NCBI GenBank assembly: GCA_015680685.1
Contig: MNCI01003364.1
Span: 24,282 to 88,281 of the forward strand
Reading direction: 5' to 3'
DNA length: 64,000 nt
Origin: Gnetum montanum
Lineage: Eukaryota > Streptophyta > Gnetopsida > Gnetales > Gnetaceae
The position numbers and the translations under genes were made by a program. Shown in pieces: positions 21,705-33,200 of this stretch. The stretch's first letter is position 1. Every line of letters begins with the position of its first letter. The notes beneath the pieces are model-generated. The model was not told the origin of the DNA, did no database searches, and saw only the letters and a program-made list of their open reading frames with translations.

Positions 21705-23672
21705 TCAAATGGTCGTAGGTTGTAGAGGTTCTTGAGGCTTTGAAGGATCTTCTCCTGCTTCAGGTGCACATGGTGGTTGTGATTGTTCTATGGTAGCTAC
21801 AAATTCTAGTGGAAGATGAAAGGCATCCAATAGTGCCTTCATCTTCTCCTCCTTACTTCTAGGATCATTCATGGCCCACACTGCATCATGAATGTGGGTT
21901 AGTGTGGAAACATCCCAAGGATAGGACATTATTTGAAATAGTTTCTTCGCATTAATGAACTAGACAGTGAAAAGTATGCATTCAACATCAAATTCCTTTA
22001 CTACATTTTATAGCTCCTGGTAGTTACTTATTCTTCTAATTAGGTTCTCAACTATGGACCATTGATTGGTGAAGAGCTACCTAAGAACATCAAGTTTTAC
22101 ATTTGTGAGCTTAAGCTTCTACTTGGTGTCTTTGTGATGCTTAAACTTTGCTTCGTAAAAAAAGTGCAAATTGGCCACCTATTTCTCTACTTCAAATCAT
22201 GACCATTTGATAGTCAACATTACCAAATTTGCATAATAGAGATTGGAAAGCTCTATATACTCTATCATCTCCTTGATTTGTAGCTCTTTCATGCAGATTT
22301 CTAGTTTTTTGTAGTTATTGAGCCCATTAAAGATAGGCTACTAGACATCACCTCCTTCCTTGAGCTACTAGAGGGCATCATTAACATTCAAGTTTAGCAT
22401 TTGAATATTTTTCTCATTGATTTCTTTTTGTAGACCAACCTAATCTCTATTGTGATTTTCGACTCTTTCAAACTTGAGAGCCTTATATTTCTAGGCAGCT
22501 ACCTCTATTGTAGTTTTCTAGTAAAGAGCTTGAACTTCTTCCATGGATAGATTTCTACTTTCAATTGCTAATCTACTTAGTTCATTATTTACTCTAGCTA
22601 GCTACTCCTACTGTTGATGATAAAAATGTTTAATTAATGCTTCTACACATAAAAATTCCTTAGGTAATGAGTTTCTAGTCCAAGGTAATTTGGATATTAT
22701 GATGGTGGAATTGTCCAAGGACTAATCAAAGATTATTTTCTTCTTTGCATCCTCAACCTTCATGGTAGAAAAAGCATGCCTAATTGCATCATTGACATAG
22801 TAAACTATTCATGTCCTTTTGCATAGTCTTATAATGAGGTAGTGAAAGGGCAAGACTTTCCTTCAACATTCATTCTATTTAAACCACTTCTTTATCTCTA
22901 GATAGATTAACTGTGGAAGATTAAAGGAAAAATTTCCACTCAAAGTAGCACACACATAGGCAGAAAAGGTAGTAACCTTATTGGGCCTCACTATTGGAAT
23001 TAGGTGATGGGCCACTATCTTGCAATACATGCATTCTACCAGAGTGAGTGCACCATACTCCTTACAGTACACTACATAACATCGTTGGGTCCACTTCTTC
23101 TTTACCTTAGGGTCTACCTAAGTTGAGATCTCTACCAAGTTGGTTCTAGTATCAAGTAAGTTGAGAGCCTATGTGATTACTTCAACAGAGTAGGACATGT
23201 GAATGTCCTTGATTCTAACTATGGCACCTAGTTGTTGATTGTTCCAAAAGAGGTAGGTATCTTTCATATACCACTCTCCATTGAAAGTGATGATTGGCCA
23301 CATGGGAGAGGTTTGCAATTAAGCTTTGACTTCCTCTAGAGCAAACTCAAGGAGCATCCCAAATTTTAGTTCTTGGAGAATCAAATGTTCAACATTCCTA
23401 GGTTTGGTTTGATCAAGGTAGGCATGGGTTAAGGGAACTTCAAGTCTAGGCATAGGACCTAGTGTCTCATCTAGATGAGACTACTTTATTTCTACTTGTT
23501 CTAAAACTTGATGAATAGATTCTACTTCAAGATCCTCATGAAGAGGTCTCGTGGCATGAGTCTCACCTTCTTACTCTTAGGATTATTCTTATTGGCCCCT
23601 TCTAGTTCTAGGTTGCTTATCCCTAGGTCAAGATGTTCTTGCCTCTAGTCCATGCTTCAGTCTTGGTGCCAT
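21705..23672 (-). pseudogene. Athila extra ORF after pol (655 codons, no frameshift)
   Basis: From ATG at 23672 (MAPRLKHGLEAR) one frame runs 1968 bases to the stop at 21705. It needs no frameshift, although roughly 25-30 in-frame stops lie at likely Gln, Arg or Trp codons. In order: a basic/charged start; a globular part with GEWYMKDTYLFWNN, VRIKDIHMSYSVEVIT, KKKWTQRCYVVYCKEYGALT, then LVECMYCKIVAHHLIPIV and LPQLIYLEIKKWF; a long charged coiled-coil-like middle; and a Pro/Glu-rich end (PEAGEDPSKPQEPLQP). No clear transmembrane segment is seen, unlike env-like Athila ORFs. The layout recalls the 'putative plant transposon protein' domain. It is absent from B. Function unknown. Confidence 0.75.
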
Positions 23673-24480
23673 TTGTAACCATAACACAATCAAGGATTAG
23701 CATATAGTGTGTAACTCATAACATTAAGTACCTTATCTCTTTTGGGATAGTTACACTTGGCTAAGATGTGGTCATGGCGGATTGATCTTTTAATATTATT
23801 TTAATTAATTTTAGGCTACCAAAGTTTGTTGGAAGGGTTTAACTTCCATAGGTTGATGATTTAATATTATATTATTCATTAAACCCATGGGGGAGTTAGA
23901 AAAATTCTGAATTTTTTTCTCAAAAACCTAAGCTTTGTGGCCCTCATATGTAGAGTGTTACTCCAGTAGCTAGAGGACTAAAAAATGACTAAAATTAGAC
24001 AAATGGTATGAAAAATATGGTCTCTGAAAGGTTGGAGATCTAAAAATTACAAACAATCCTCTTTTGTTTGAAGTAAAATGGCAAGAATTGCTAAGTGTTT
24101 AACCCTATTTATAGTATTTTTACCATGCATCAATGGGTCCACATTAACTTGGCCACATCGATGTAAAGGCTAGCATATACGGGACTATGTCAATGCATTT
24201 CCTAACCACCATTGACTTTTCAGAAATTCAAGCAATACAAAGAGTTTGGAGATGAAATTGAAGTCCTTTGGAAGCACATGAAGCCAAGAACATGATGAAA
24301 TGCATGAAGAGGACTTGATAGTTTGCAAAAATGAAGGAATTGATGAGAGAATGTAATTTTATGAAAGAAATGCCTTAAGGAGTGCACAATTGGATGCAAC
24401 CAATGGTGAATGTAGATGATTTGATTGTCAAAATGCCTAAGGATAAGGGAATTAACTAGCCCAACCAAGAGTTATGCAAG
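23673..24480 (-). other. Leader region of the extra ORF
   Basis: Non-coding, AT-rich sequence between spacer and extra ORF, with a U3-like block at 24105-24205 (see separate entry). The - strand open frame at 24220-24468 has no motif. Confidence 0.5.
24105..24205 (-). promoter_or_regulatory. U3-like promoter block upstream of extra ORF
   Basis: On the - strand short ATTGATG/ATCGATG/CATGG repeats (24125-24205) are followed by TAAAAATACTATAAATAGGG at about 24104-24123. The LTR of A has the same arrangement: ATTGATG-type repeats, then TTTTTACCTATAAATACAC at 21311-21330. The start codon of the extra ORF lies about 430 bases downstream. This suggests a second promoter derived from, or convergent on, the LTR promoter. 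Confidence 0.45.
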
Positions 24481-25289
24481 TGGATCCTTCCCATAGCAAC
24501 CTCATGCCCTTTTTGCCCTTGCATAACCTCAACCCCAGGAGTTTGTGAGCCCCTTAGTTGATTAATGGTTATCAAGAGTTATCAATCAAATCTAGAAGAA
24601 TCTACCTAAGAATTTCAATATATCAAATTAAGACATTGAATAAGACATAGAAATTGGTAGTGAGGTGAAAAAAATAAAGCACTAAAGGATGGAAAGGAAA
24701 GTGGAATGAAGTTATGAATTGTGGTCATGTGAAGTCCCTTATGGAATATGTGGTTAGATGACACAATAAAATCTATCCTCAGTCCAGACCAAAACCAACC
24801 ACATTTAGTGACTTCACATCACCACCCTAAGACTAGTCCACCTCCTCAAGACACAAGAATGCTCCCACAAATCAACACCATTTCTTATTTGAGAAGAAAA
24901 GAGAAGCATGAAGTGAGAAAGGGCCTTAGTTATAGGGGACCTTTAGGCATGGGTAACATGTTTCTCTAGTCCCATAACCAATTCTTGTAGTCCATTATTT
25001 TGTTTAAGGATTGTGCTTTGAATTCAATCATGTTTTTATGGATTTTTTGGATGGGAACCACATCATGAAAAGACTTATTCAACTTCCTATTATTATTTGA
25101 AATGGAATGGTGAGAAATCTATGAAAAACACTCATACATTCAAGTAATTAGAGAGGCATAAAGAGTATCAAATCCCCTTGAAGTCACACATTATTCAAAC
25201 CTTTGAGTCTTTCCCAACTTTAAAAACTACCAATGTCACAAGTTCGTTAAATTTTATGAATGAAAAAGGAACCCCATGTTGATTAATTA
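24481..25289 (-). repeat. Conserved non-coding spacer after integrase (A), also in B
   Basis: Collinear with 46386-47240 in element B. Shared phrases include GTGACTTCACAT, AGTGAGAAAGGGCCTTAG, GTGCTTTGAATTC, CATGAAAAGACTTATT and TCAAATCCCCTTGAAGTCAC. No protein frame is conserved. Its survival in B, where all of pol is gone, suggests a cis function in RNA or replication. Confidence 0.75.
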
Positions 25290-26435
25290 CTTTTTGTTTA
25301 GGTTCTTAGGTTTGTAAATTAACATGACCCCAAAAGAAAAGGTTTCATAGATGATGTAAGGCCCTTTCCACAATGTTCGGAACTTAGTTTTTTGAGGTAT
25401 ATGTGTGGGGTTCTAGTAGAGTACCTTATCTCTAGGTTGAAATTTTACCTTTCATATTCTAAGATCATGGTATTGTTTATTGAATGCTTTGTAAACTTCA
25501 TTCAAAGGTAGGGCCACCAATTTATTCTCATCTAGTATATTAAAATTAATTAGTCTTTCCTTTTGTGCTAGGCTAAGATCAAGATCAAGATCATAGGTTG
25601 TTGAAAGTGTATAGAACTTGGATTGAATTGGAAGAGTTGGTAATCTTCTATACACTAGCTCATAGTAAGAGTAGCCTATAGGGAGTTTCCATGTGAAGCA
25701 ATAGGCCCAAAGGACATCATTTATTTTTGTGTTCTAGTCTCTCCTATATTTGCTAATTATTCTTGTTAAAATTTTCTTGATCTTCCTATTGGTAACCTCT
25801 ACTTAACCGTTGGCTTAAGGGTGGTAGGATGTTTTTAGTTTATGTTCAATCCTCAAGTGTTGCATGAGTTGCAAAAAGTAGCACCTATAAAGTAACTACC
25901 ACTGTTAGAAATTAGTGCATGTAGCACTCAAAACCTATTTAAAACATTTTGTTATACACACAGAGTAGCAATGGAGATGTATAGTTGGTGGCAACTGCTA
26001 CTTCTACCAATTTTGTCCAATAGTCAACAACAACTATTATGTATGTCTTTCAATTTGACATGGGTGTGATGGGACACATGAAGTCTATGCCCCAGATGTC
26101 GAAGTGTACTAGTGGTTGGATCCACTACTAAGCTCTCTCCATTCAAGTAGTCATTTGATCATCTTGTTGATACCATTCACGAAAGTGGATGAATTGGTGG
26201 ACATTCCTAAAGATTGTTGTCCAATAGTACCCTACCATCAATATTTTAATGGTTGTACATCTCCTTGCATAGTGGTGCCTACAAGGACCCTCATGAACAT
26301 CTTAGAGAATGTGCACTTGGTCAACATCATGAACACACCAACGAACTAAGCCATTAGTGCAGACATTGTAAAGATGTCCATGGATTTCCATGAAGCATTT
26401 GGCTTGATGAATAAACTATTGTTTCTTCTAGTGGT
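25290..26435 (-). pseudogene. Element A integrase (decayed)
   Basis: Readable pieces: VHDVDQVHILQDVHEGPC with His/Cys spacing of the zinc-binding start (about 26280-26340), RNVHQFIHFRERYQQ, WIQPLVHFDIWGIDFMCPI (first catalytic Asp, about 26070-26110), YIIVVVDYWTKLVEVAVATN, then a strongly decayed region to about 25440, where RINWWPYL and HSINN resemble the Athila C-terminal part. More than twenty stops. The ISNSG reading at the second Asp position shows the catalytic residue is lost or unreadable. Confidence 0.75.
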
Positions 26436-27010
26436 CTAACTATTATACATCTCTTGAGTAAGAAGATAAGTGAGGATGCCATGATACCATTTTGGTTTAG
26501 TAAATACTTCTTCATTTATTGCACCAACAAAAAGGAGTTCATCAGGAAATTGATCAGAGAGAAGGCTCTCATCCTCTTTGTTATCCCATTGTAACCAAGA
26601 CAAGTAATTAGAAACTAAATTATTAATCCCCTTTTGGTCTACCATTGTAAGATCAAACTCTTGCAAGACCACCAACCACCATAGAGAATGAGGGCTCATC
26701 ATTGGTTTAGTCATTAGAAAGCGAATAGCACTATGGTCAGTGTGCACAAACACTTTGTATCCAAGAACATAGTGCCAAAACGTATCCAAAGCATACCCCA
26801 TGATCATCAGCCCTTCTTTCATTATGGTATAATTAAGTTGTGCACTCACAATGCTTTAGCTTGCATAGTGGATGTAATATAGATGTTTCTTATCATCCAA
26901 TTGCATAAGGATAGCTCCCAAGGCATAGTGGCATAGTTTGATGCATTTTTCATAATGTGAAATGGTCAAGACTATATAGGTTCTTGTAGAATTAAAGTTT
27001 CTACAAGATT
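26436..27010 (-). pseudogene. Element A RNase H (decayed)
   Basis: A 137-codon open frame (26849-26436) reads LNYTIMKEGLMIMGYALD, YVLGYKVFVHTDHSAIRFL (the TDH motif with catalytic Asp intact), WLVVLQEFDLTMVDQKG and NYLSWLQW. This is a classical gypsy RNase H with the order expected between RT and integrase. Only one RNase H is present, as usual for Athila. The N-terminal part toward 27010 has stops. Confidence 0.85.
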
Positions 27011-27299
27011 TTTCTATAATCTACTATAATGTCTTTTTGCATTTCTTGGTCCATATGAATAGAGCATCTTTCTTTATTAGCTTGACCAACAATTTTGTGA
27101 TTTCAAAGAAATTCTCTATGAATTACTAATAGTAGCTAGTATGTCCAAGGAATGATTGGACATTGTTAATAGTTTTTAGTTGGTGGGTTATTCCTTGGAT
27201 GACCCTAATCTTTTTAGGTCCATCTCAATTCCTTCTTAAGAAATTCTATGCCTTAACACAATGCCCTCTTAGACCATAAGATGGCTCTTTTACCAATTC

Positions 27300-28060
27300 A
27301 ACTAAATATTAGTCTCCACACACCTTTTAATCACTTACGTAAGGTGGTTTAGGGCTTGCTCCAATGTAGCACTGTAGGTGGAGTAGTCATCCATGAAGAC
27401 TTCCATCTTGAAACCAATCTACTATTGAAAAATTCTCAAGAACAAGCATTGTAAAGTTGCAAGGGCATTGCATAGACCAAAGGGAATCTTACGATATGAA
27501 AAATTATTCCAAGGACTTGTGAATATTGTTTTGGACTGATCCTTGGGCTCAATATAAATTTTGTTATAGCCACTATAAACATCTAGAAAGCTATAATAGC
27601 AATGTGAAGAAATAGTATCCAACGCTTGGTCTAGAAATGGTAGTTGAAAATGATCTTTGAACATCACCATGTTCAATAGCTTGAAATAAATATAGACCTA
27701 TCACGTGCCACCTTTCTTTGGCAAAATTACAAGTGGGCTAATCCACTCACTATCCGCAATTGGATAGATGAACCTTGTCTTGAGTAGTTCTTCAATTTTC
27801 TCTTTGATGATATACTTTAATTTGGGGTTTAGCTACTACTACCATTACCTCTTTGGCTTCATGGCTAGATTGGTATAGATGCCATGCTAACATATCCAAG
27901 GAAAAATCTCTATGATTTAGGATATGACCAAGAAAAGGCTATTGGCCATTTGTTGACCACCTTCAACAACATCCTTTTCTACTTAGGACTAAGGTTGACA
28001 TTGATTATTACTAGCTTGTAATTTTTTAGAAATGCATATTCCATGCTGATGGTTAGAGTT
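27300..28060 (-). pseudogene. Element A reverse transcriptase (decayed)
   Basis: In order: FIYPIADSEWISPLVILPKKGGT (about 27690-27790), MFKDHFQLPFLDQALDTI, YSFLDVYSGYNKIYI, TSPWNNFSYRKIPFGLCNA, and VFMDDYS at about 27380-27395. The FMDD catalytic pair is intact, unlike the YVDN of E1. Further on, the thumb is decayed. An 84-codon stretch (27676-27422) is open; elsewhere stops are frequent. Confidence 0.88.
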
Positions 28061-28139
28061 TTTAACTCTAAGGGAATGTGTTTAAAACTATTAGGGATTT
28101 CCAACTCTCTCTAATTAATATCATCAAGTTTATCATTGG

Positions 28140-28760
28140 AGAGTTGTTGATGAACTTGCTCCAATTTAGCCATGCCTTCAACATGGGCATAAGCTAGGCT
28201 CTCAATACATTCCATGCAAAGTGTGTTGCTTTTAGAATTAACTATCAATCACTTGGTGCCCTCTTATTTTTGATAGTTGTGTACATGCACTTTTGGATTT
28301 TAAATTTATTTGCACACTATCTACATGCTTTGATTGATGTGATTTTGATAGAATTTTTGCACATAATTACACCTAGCATCACTATACGTAATGCATGAAA
28401 CTCTCTTCTTCTTGATCTTTCCAAATGAATTTTTCTTGAAAATCTTCAAGGAAAGATCTTTGGTGCCAATTCACACATCAGCATTGCTTAACTAAGCCAT
28501 TCCCATAATGATTGCATACTCCCCCTTACAATTGTTAACCTTAATCACCAAGAAATCTATAGGATATAAACACCTGTAGAAAGTGATCATAATGTCCTCC
28601 ACTAATTCCAAAGGAATAGTGATGGACTAATTTGCCAATTCTAAACACATGTTGCTCTTCTTAAGAGGAGGTAGATTCCAAGCATTGTACATCCCATGAG
28701 AAATTAGATTAACACTAACACCTAAATCAAGAAGAGCCTTGTATAGCTTATTTCTAGCAA
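28140..28760 (-). pseudogene. Element A protease and linker (decayed)
   Basis: The active site reads YKALLDLGVSVNLIS, with the codon at 28720-28728 changed from the DSG seen in B to DLG (one C-to-T change). The following part resembles B: a flap-side region, a His/Cys stretch, and a linker with LAYAHVEGMAKLEQVH. The domain sits between gag and RT as expected. Confidence 0.75.
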
Positions 28761-31312
28761 TCTACAAGTAGATGAAAGGACTTGTAGGATAATTCTTTTT
28801 TTTGGAAAGATTGCCAACCTTAATCCAATTAGATACCACATGGATTATCATGACTATGTGGATCTTGGGAGGCATTTGATTTGAAGGGCTCTTGAAAGGA
28901 ATGGATCCAAAGAATGAAGGAGGCACATGGTGATTGGTCACATAAGTTGGTGAGGGTTTTGTAGGACTATTGGTTTGGAAGAATGGTCTTTTATGGGATC
29001 TAGTTTCCAAACTACTTGGCTAAGAAACTAGTTGTAAGTTAATAGCCCTAGTAGCATTACATTGCTACAACTGCTTAGGAATCTTATGCTAAATGGAGTA
29101 AGCGGTAATTGGGTTGAGGATAGAGGAACATGTGATGAAGGATCAGAAGTGTAATAAAGGTATGGGGATTCCCCTCTAGGAGATGGATAATGAGTTATGT
29201 AGTAGTTTGGAGGGTAGTAATAATGCTAAAAAGAAGCATGACTAGAAGAGTCACATAGAGACATGGGTTTCTGAACATAGTACCCATATGGATATAGCTG
29301 CCTATAAGGGTACTGCTACCTTGTTGGTGGCATTCCCCACAATTGTGGATACTACCACTAATGGTACTGCTTGTACGGTTGTGGTGGAACTCTACTTAGA
29401 TAAAAATCTTGTTGTTGTTGGTGGAACTTCCTTAGGTTACCTTAAAAATAAAAAAAACTTCTAGATGCTTACCTTCATGCCTTTCTAGGATTCAAAGAAT
29501 ACATCCCAAATTTCTGTAAGTATGACATAATAGGGTAACATCCCAAGGAATGTTCATATTGGTATATGTCACACCCACCATCATCATCTAATTCTGACTC
29601 CATAACCTCTTCTACTATAGTATATTTTCCTTTACCCCTTTGGTAGGCATGTTTAGCTTCCTTTCTTTTCCTGTAGTCATAATCACTACCTTGCTCTTTG
29701 AATTCTTCTACAATTTTCAAACCAATTTGAAGTTTTCATCTAAAGATTCCCATATTTTACCAAATTTAGCCAAAATTGTAGACACAAATTTTTGAATTAG
29801 CAAGGATTTTTGCTACACCACTTCATCAAGTGGTGCCTCCTCCTCACTATTACAGAATCAAACCACCCTTTTTTTTGATGAAAGGATCCTAGTTATACTT
29901 CTTAGCACTTTCCCATTTTCTTAACTCAACTGCTTCTTTTGCAACATATTCAATCAACCTTTAAATGTGAAGGGCACTTAGTTTTGATAGTCTCCCTTGG
30001 GCATAAAGCCCAAGATTTCTCCTCGTTTCTGATCAAAGGCCATCTATGATATGGCAAAGCTACTCCTACTAAGAATAACCATGGTTAGGACATCTATGCA
30101 AAATGGAATAGTACCTTATCATGCCTACATCCAATGGTTCATGTGTTCCTTATCACTAGCCTTGGATTTTCTTCCTCAAATTGGACACTTTGGAGTATGT
30201 CTGATATTTGTCATTGAATAGTTCAAGCATCATACACTGTTTGTGAATTGATTTCAGCTTCAAGGAGTGATACCATCTTTCTACTTTTTTCATGAGTGTC
30301 CTGGGAAATAGCTTAAGTTTCTACTAGTCATTTTCTATGTTCTGTAAGGCATAGGCATAGTGAAAGGCTTGAATATGGATTAGTGAATCTAAGTTATATC
30401 CCCCTTAAATCTAGGGATATTGTTCACATCCAAACTCTTGATTTTGCTATCTTTCACATGCTTGGTTGGAATTCTTATGGCCTCTATAATGTTTAACATT
30501 CTTCAAGTTGCAAGTAGAGGGTCATCATCATCATCATTATAATGATGCCTATGATGTTCCCTACTACCCCTTTAGTCCCACTATTTTTCACCTTGTTCAT
30601 TGTCCCACTATCGTTCAGCTCCATCACAATTTCATCCTCTACAGTGTTGATCAGAAATAGAAGAGGAAGAAGATGATTCAAATGAAGAGGATGAAGAGGA
30701 TGAAGAGGAATGAGTACTACCATCACCATGGTGTCTACCACTTCCTTTCCACTTGTCACTACCATGATCATCAAGTTTATCATCATAATAATGCTTGCTT
30801 GAGCCCTTGCCTTGACTTCCACTTTTTTCTAAACCTGGATCATTGATAGTGAAGTGTAAGTATGGGTTCAAGCCTCATTCACTAGAGTCAAGGGGTGGAG
30901 AATCTTTATAATGAGAACCCCCAGAGGAAGGATCCTTCTTATCATTTTGGTTTAGTAGGAAGAAGGGGTTAGTGAAATATTTCTCTGTTTTCTTCATGGG
31001 GCTTCTCTTGTTGCTGATCTTGTTTACATTATGTTTATGTGGGATGATAGTCTCGATAGTCATGGCCCTACACAACATATTCATCATGGAGATCCTAGAT
31101 GCCTTACTCTTAAGAGTTTGGAGTAGCATCCTAGGAACAAATTAGTTGGGAGACAACACAACATTGCCCTACATATCTCTTCATTGCAATTATTCATCTT
31201 GATGTAGGATGAAGGTGAAATTAGGTACAAACTCATTTGGATGAGTATACATCACTTTGAATTCTTGGAGCACTAATGGTTTTGATTCATCATGCTTATG
31301 AGAAGAATACAT
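28761..31312 (-). pseudogene. Element A gag (decayed)
   Basis: Start ATG at 31312 (MYSSHKHDES), then FKVMYTHPNEFVPNFTFILH, which matches FRVVYTHHNEYIPNFTFILH of B. A low-complexity Ser-rich and basic part (30493-30871) precedes the gag core. A Cys/His stretch GGCDIYQYEHSLGCYPI (29475-29720) corresponds to GGCEICQYDHPKGCCPV in B. A Pro/Gln/Tyr-rich tail (29150-29400) leads to protease. Numerous stops. Confidence 0.75.
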
Positions 31313-31450
31313 TTTGGATTAAAAAAATTCAATGTGCTTAAATTATCATTATAATTATTATTTTTTGAATGATTGTGACCCTAAGATTTGTTCCAATGAT
31401 CTTAAATAATATTCATTAAGTCCTAGCTAGCACACGTATCAAACTATAGG

Positions 31451-31468
31451 TCCTCAGCAATGGCACCA
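31451..31468 (-). other. Primer binding site of element A
   Basis: TGGTGCCATTGCTGAGGA, one base inside the 5' LTR. The complement of plant tRNA-Asp, as I recall it, is TGGCGCCGTTGCCGGGGA. The four differences are all C-to-T or G-to-A. Athila elements are generally tRNA-Asp primed. Confidence 0.85.
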
Positions 31469-31469
31469 A

Positions 31470-32365
31470 TGATGAGTAGGGAGTAGGCCCTAAGCCCAAC
31501 CATATGAATCACTAAGCATTCACACACAATCTAGTCAAATTCTATGGAATTATAGCCTTCTAAGTACATTAGTCTCTAGAAAGTGAATCTAACTTTTATA
31601 ATCATTGTCTTCCCAATTACACTTATGAAATGAAAAGGTATGATTAAGTGTAACTGAGGCATATGATTTTTATCATTTTTACATTTTATGTTTTAGGTTG
31701 CTTAAGATTAAAGAATAATGAATACAATAATTTAATTTCTAATTTAATCTAACTAGCTAACATTTAACTAATCCTAACATAAGTGTCTATTTCCACTTGC
31801 TGTACACATCTTGAACATGTGGGTTACCAAATGTTAAGCATTATTGGGATTACCAAGCACCAATCATATGCTTGAAGTGGTCATACTTATGTGCTTAATT
31901 AATCACTATATAATATGAATTAATTTCGCTTCCTTTATTACTTAATTACTTTAAGCATTAAAGGAGATTGCATAAAACATTAAATGCATAAAGAAAAGAA
32001 TTAATCTATTTCAAAGTGCTACAAGATTTATCAGAAAGCTCATCTTTATTGTTGCACACACTACCATGTTCAAGTACAATAATGCTTGAATAAAGATTTG
32101 TATACTCTTTGATTCATACTACAAGAACTTAGAAAAATATTCTAACTTTCAAGTGAAAAAACTACTAGAAACTTGCTACAACTATGATAAAAGATGCCAT
32201 AAACATGGTGGGTGAGCGTGTATGTATATGCAAAAATAGAAACTACATTGATAGGGTCATGTTAATGCATCTAATCATACATCGACATGACCACATCGAT
32301 GGGGTCATGTTGATTGGACCATGTCAATGAGGCCTCATCAATTTAACCCATGGCATAACTCATCA
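31470..32365 (-). repeat. 5' LTR of element A
   Basis: 896 bp, TGATGAGT...ACTCATCA, not interrupted. It holds the empty target site of E1 (TAACT at 31651-31655 in the context AAGTG-TAACT-GAGGC). Flanked outward by ATAAT, near-match of AGAAT at 2849-2853. Confidence 0.95.
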
Positions 32366-32370
32366 ATAAT

Positions 32371-33200
32371 TATACCAATAATTTTGTAGGATTGGTTTTT
32401 TCCATTCATTAAGTTCTTATCATGTGTAAGTGAATGATTAGTGCTATTGTAATTATTATTTGATATTATCTAAAATATAGAAAGAGAATATGTGGATTGA
32501 TTTCATTTGATAGACATTTTGGAAACTTAGGATTTTCATCCATTCTAATACCTTGCCTAAATCTATTTTTCCCCTTTATTGACCCTAAACTCTTATTAAT
32601 ATGTAATTTAGTTTCATAGATTTTGTGATTGTTCAATTGAATTGTTCCCTATTACATGTTTTTCTATATTAGTTATGTCTAGCATAATTCTATTTTTTGT
32701 GATATTTTCTAGCTTATATTTTTGTTAGTTTGATTTTCCACACTAGTTCTTCCTATGGATTGTTCTTCCTCTTCCTCTTTTCTTCTTCTTATATTATTGA
32801 TTTTTTATTAGTAGTTTTCTCATTATTTTCCTTAGATTTGGTTTTATCTTAGCTAAATTTCAATGTTCCTAGCTTGTAGTAGATGTTTTTGATCTTCGAA
32901 AGATGTATCTCCCACAAGCCAAGCCAAAGAGAAGGACATCTCTTCCTTACGCTAGATATCTCTTACCTAGTAGAGACATCTTTTCTAATCTAGAGATGTC
33001 TCTACCTTGTCAAGATGTCTCCTATCTACAAAAGACATCCCCTATTTCTTAGAGACATATCCCTAGGGACATCTCTATAAAAAATAAGACATCTCCACCT
33101 TTTCATGATTTCCTATATGTCTCCCTTGCAACCCCAGAACTACAATAAACTTATTTCTTGTGAAGTTTGATTCTTTGATTTTGTTTAGTACTTTCTTTTC
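32371..33200 (+). repeat. Probable chromovirus LTR, second part
   Basis: No coding frame. At 32895-33125 the octamer GAGACATC and its reverse complement GATGTCTC (with variants) occur about ten times. A TATA box (TCTATAAAAAAT, 33074-33085) and CAATAAAC near 33142 follow on the + strand. This arrangement suits the U3/R part of an LTR in the same orientation as the chromovirus remnant at 819-1880. The link to 1894-2853 is inferred from insertion of A and not from a second LTR copy. Confidence 0.35.

Larger units (their letters stand above)
2854..32365 (-). mobile_element. Athila-like Ty3/gypsy element A, interrupted by E1
   Basis: The ends are TGATGAGT...ACTCATCA, an 8-bp terminal inverted repeat. 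The flanks are AGAAT (2849-2853) and ATAAT (32366-32370), a 5-bp target duplication with one change. Removing E1 leaves about 11.8 kb: 5' LTR 31470-32365, tRNA-Asp-like primer site, gag, protease, RT, RNase H, integrase, a spacer, an extra 655-codon frame, polypurine tract, and 3' LTR (2854-3039 plus 20743-21455). Order, primer type, size and the extra frame after pol fit the Athila lineage. All genes carry stops. It is inserted in the probable LTR of the chromovirus. Confidence 0.9.

Noticed and set aside
21705-23672. Env-like glycoprotein as name for the extra ORF
   Set aside because: The position fits, but no signal peptide or transmembrane segment is visible.
23692-24480. A truncated third LTR of element A between spacer and extra ORF
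   Set aside because: Only about 100 bases look like U3; no TGATGAGT border and no match to the rest of the LTR, so it is reported as a promoter-like block.
30493-30871. Two overlapping Ser/Met-rich frames considered as a small gene
   Set aside because: They are two frames of the same low-complexity ATC/TCA-rich part of element A gag.
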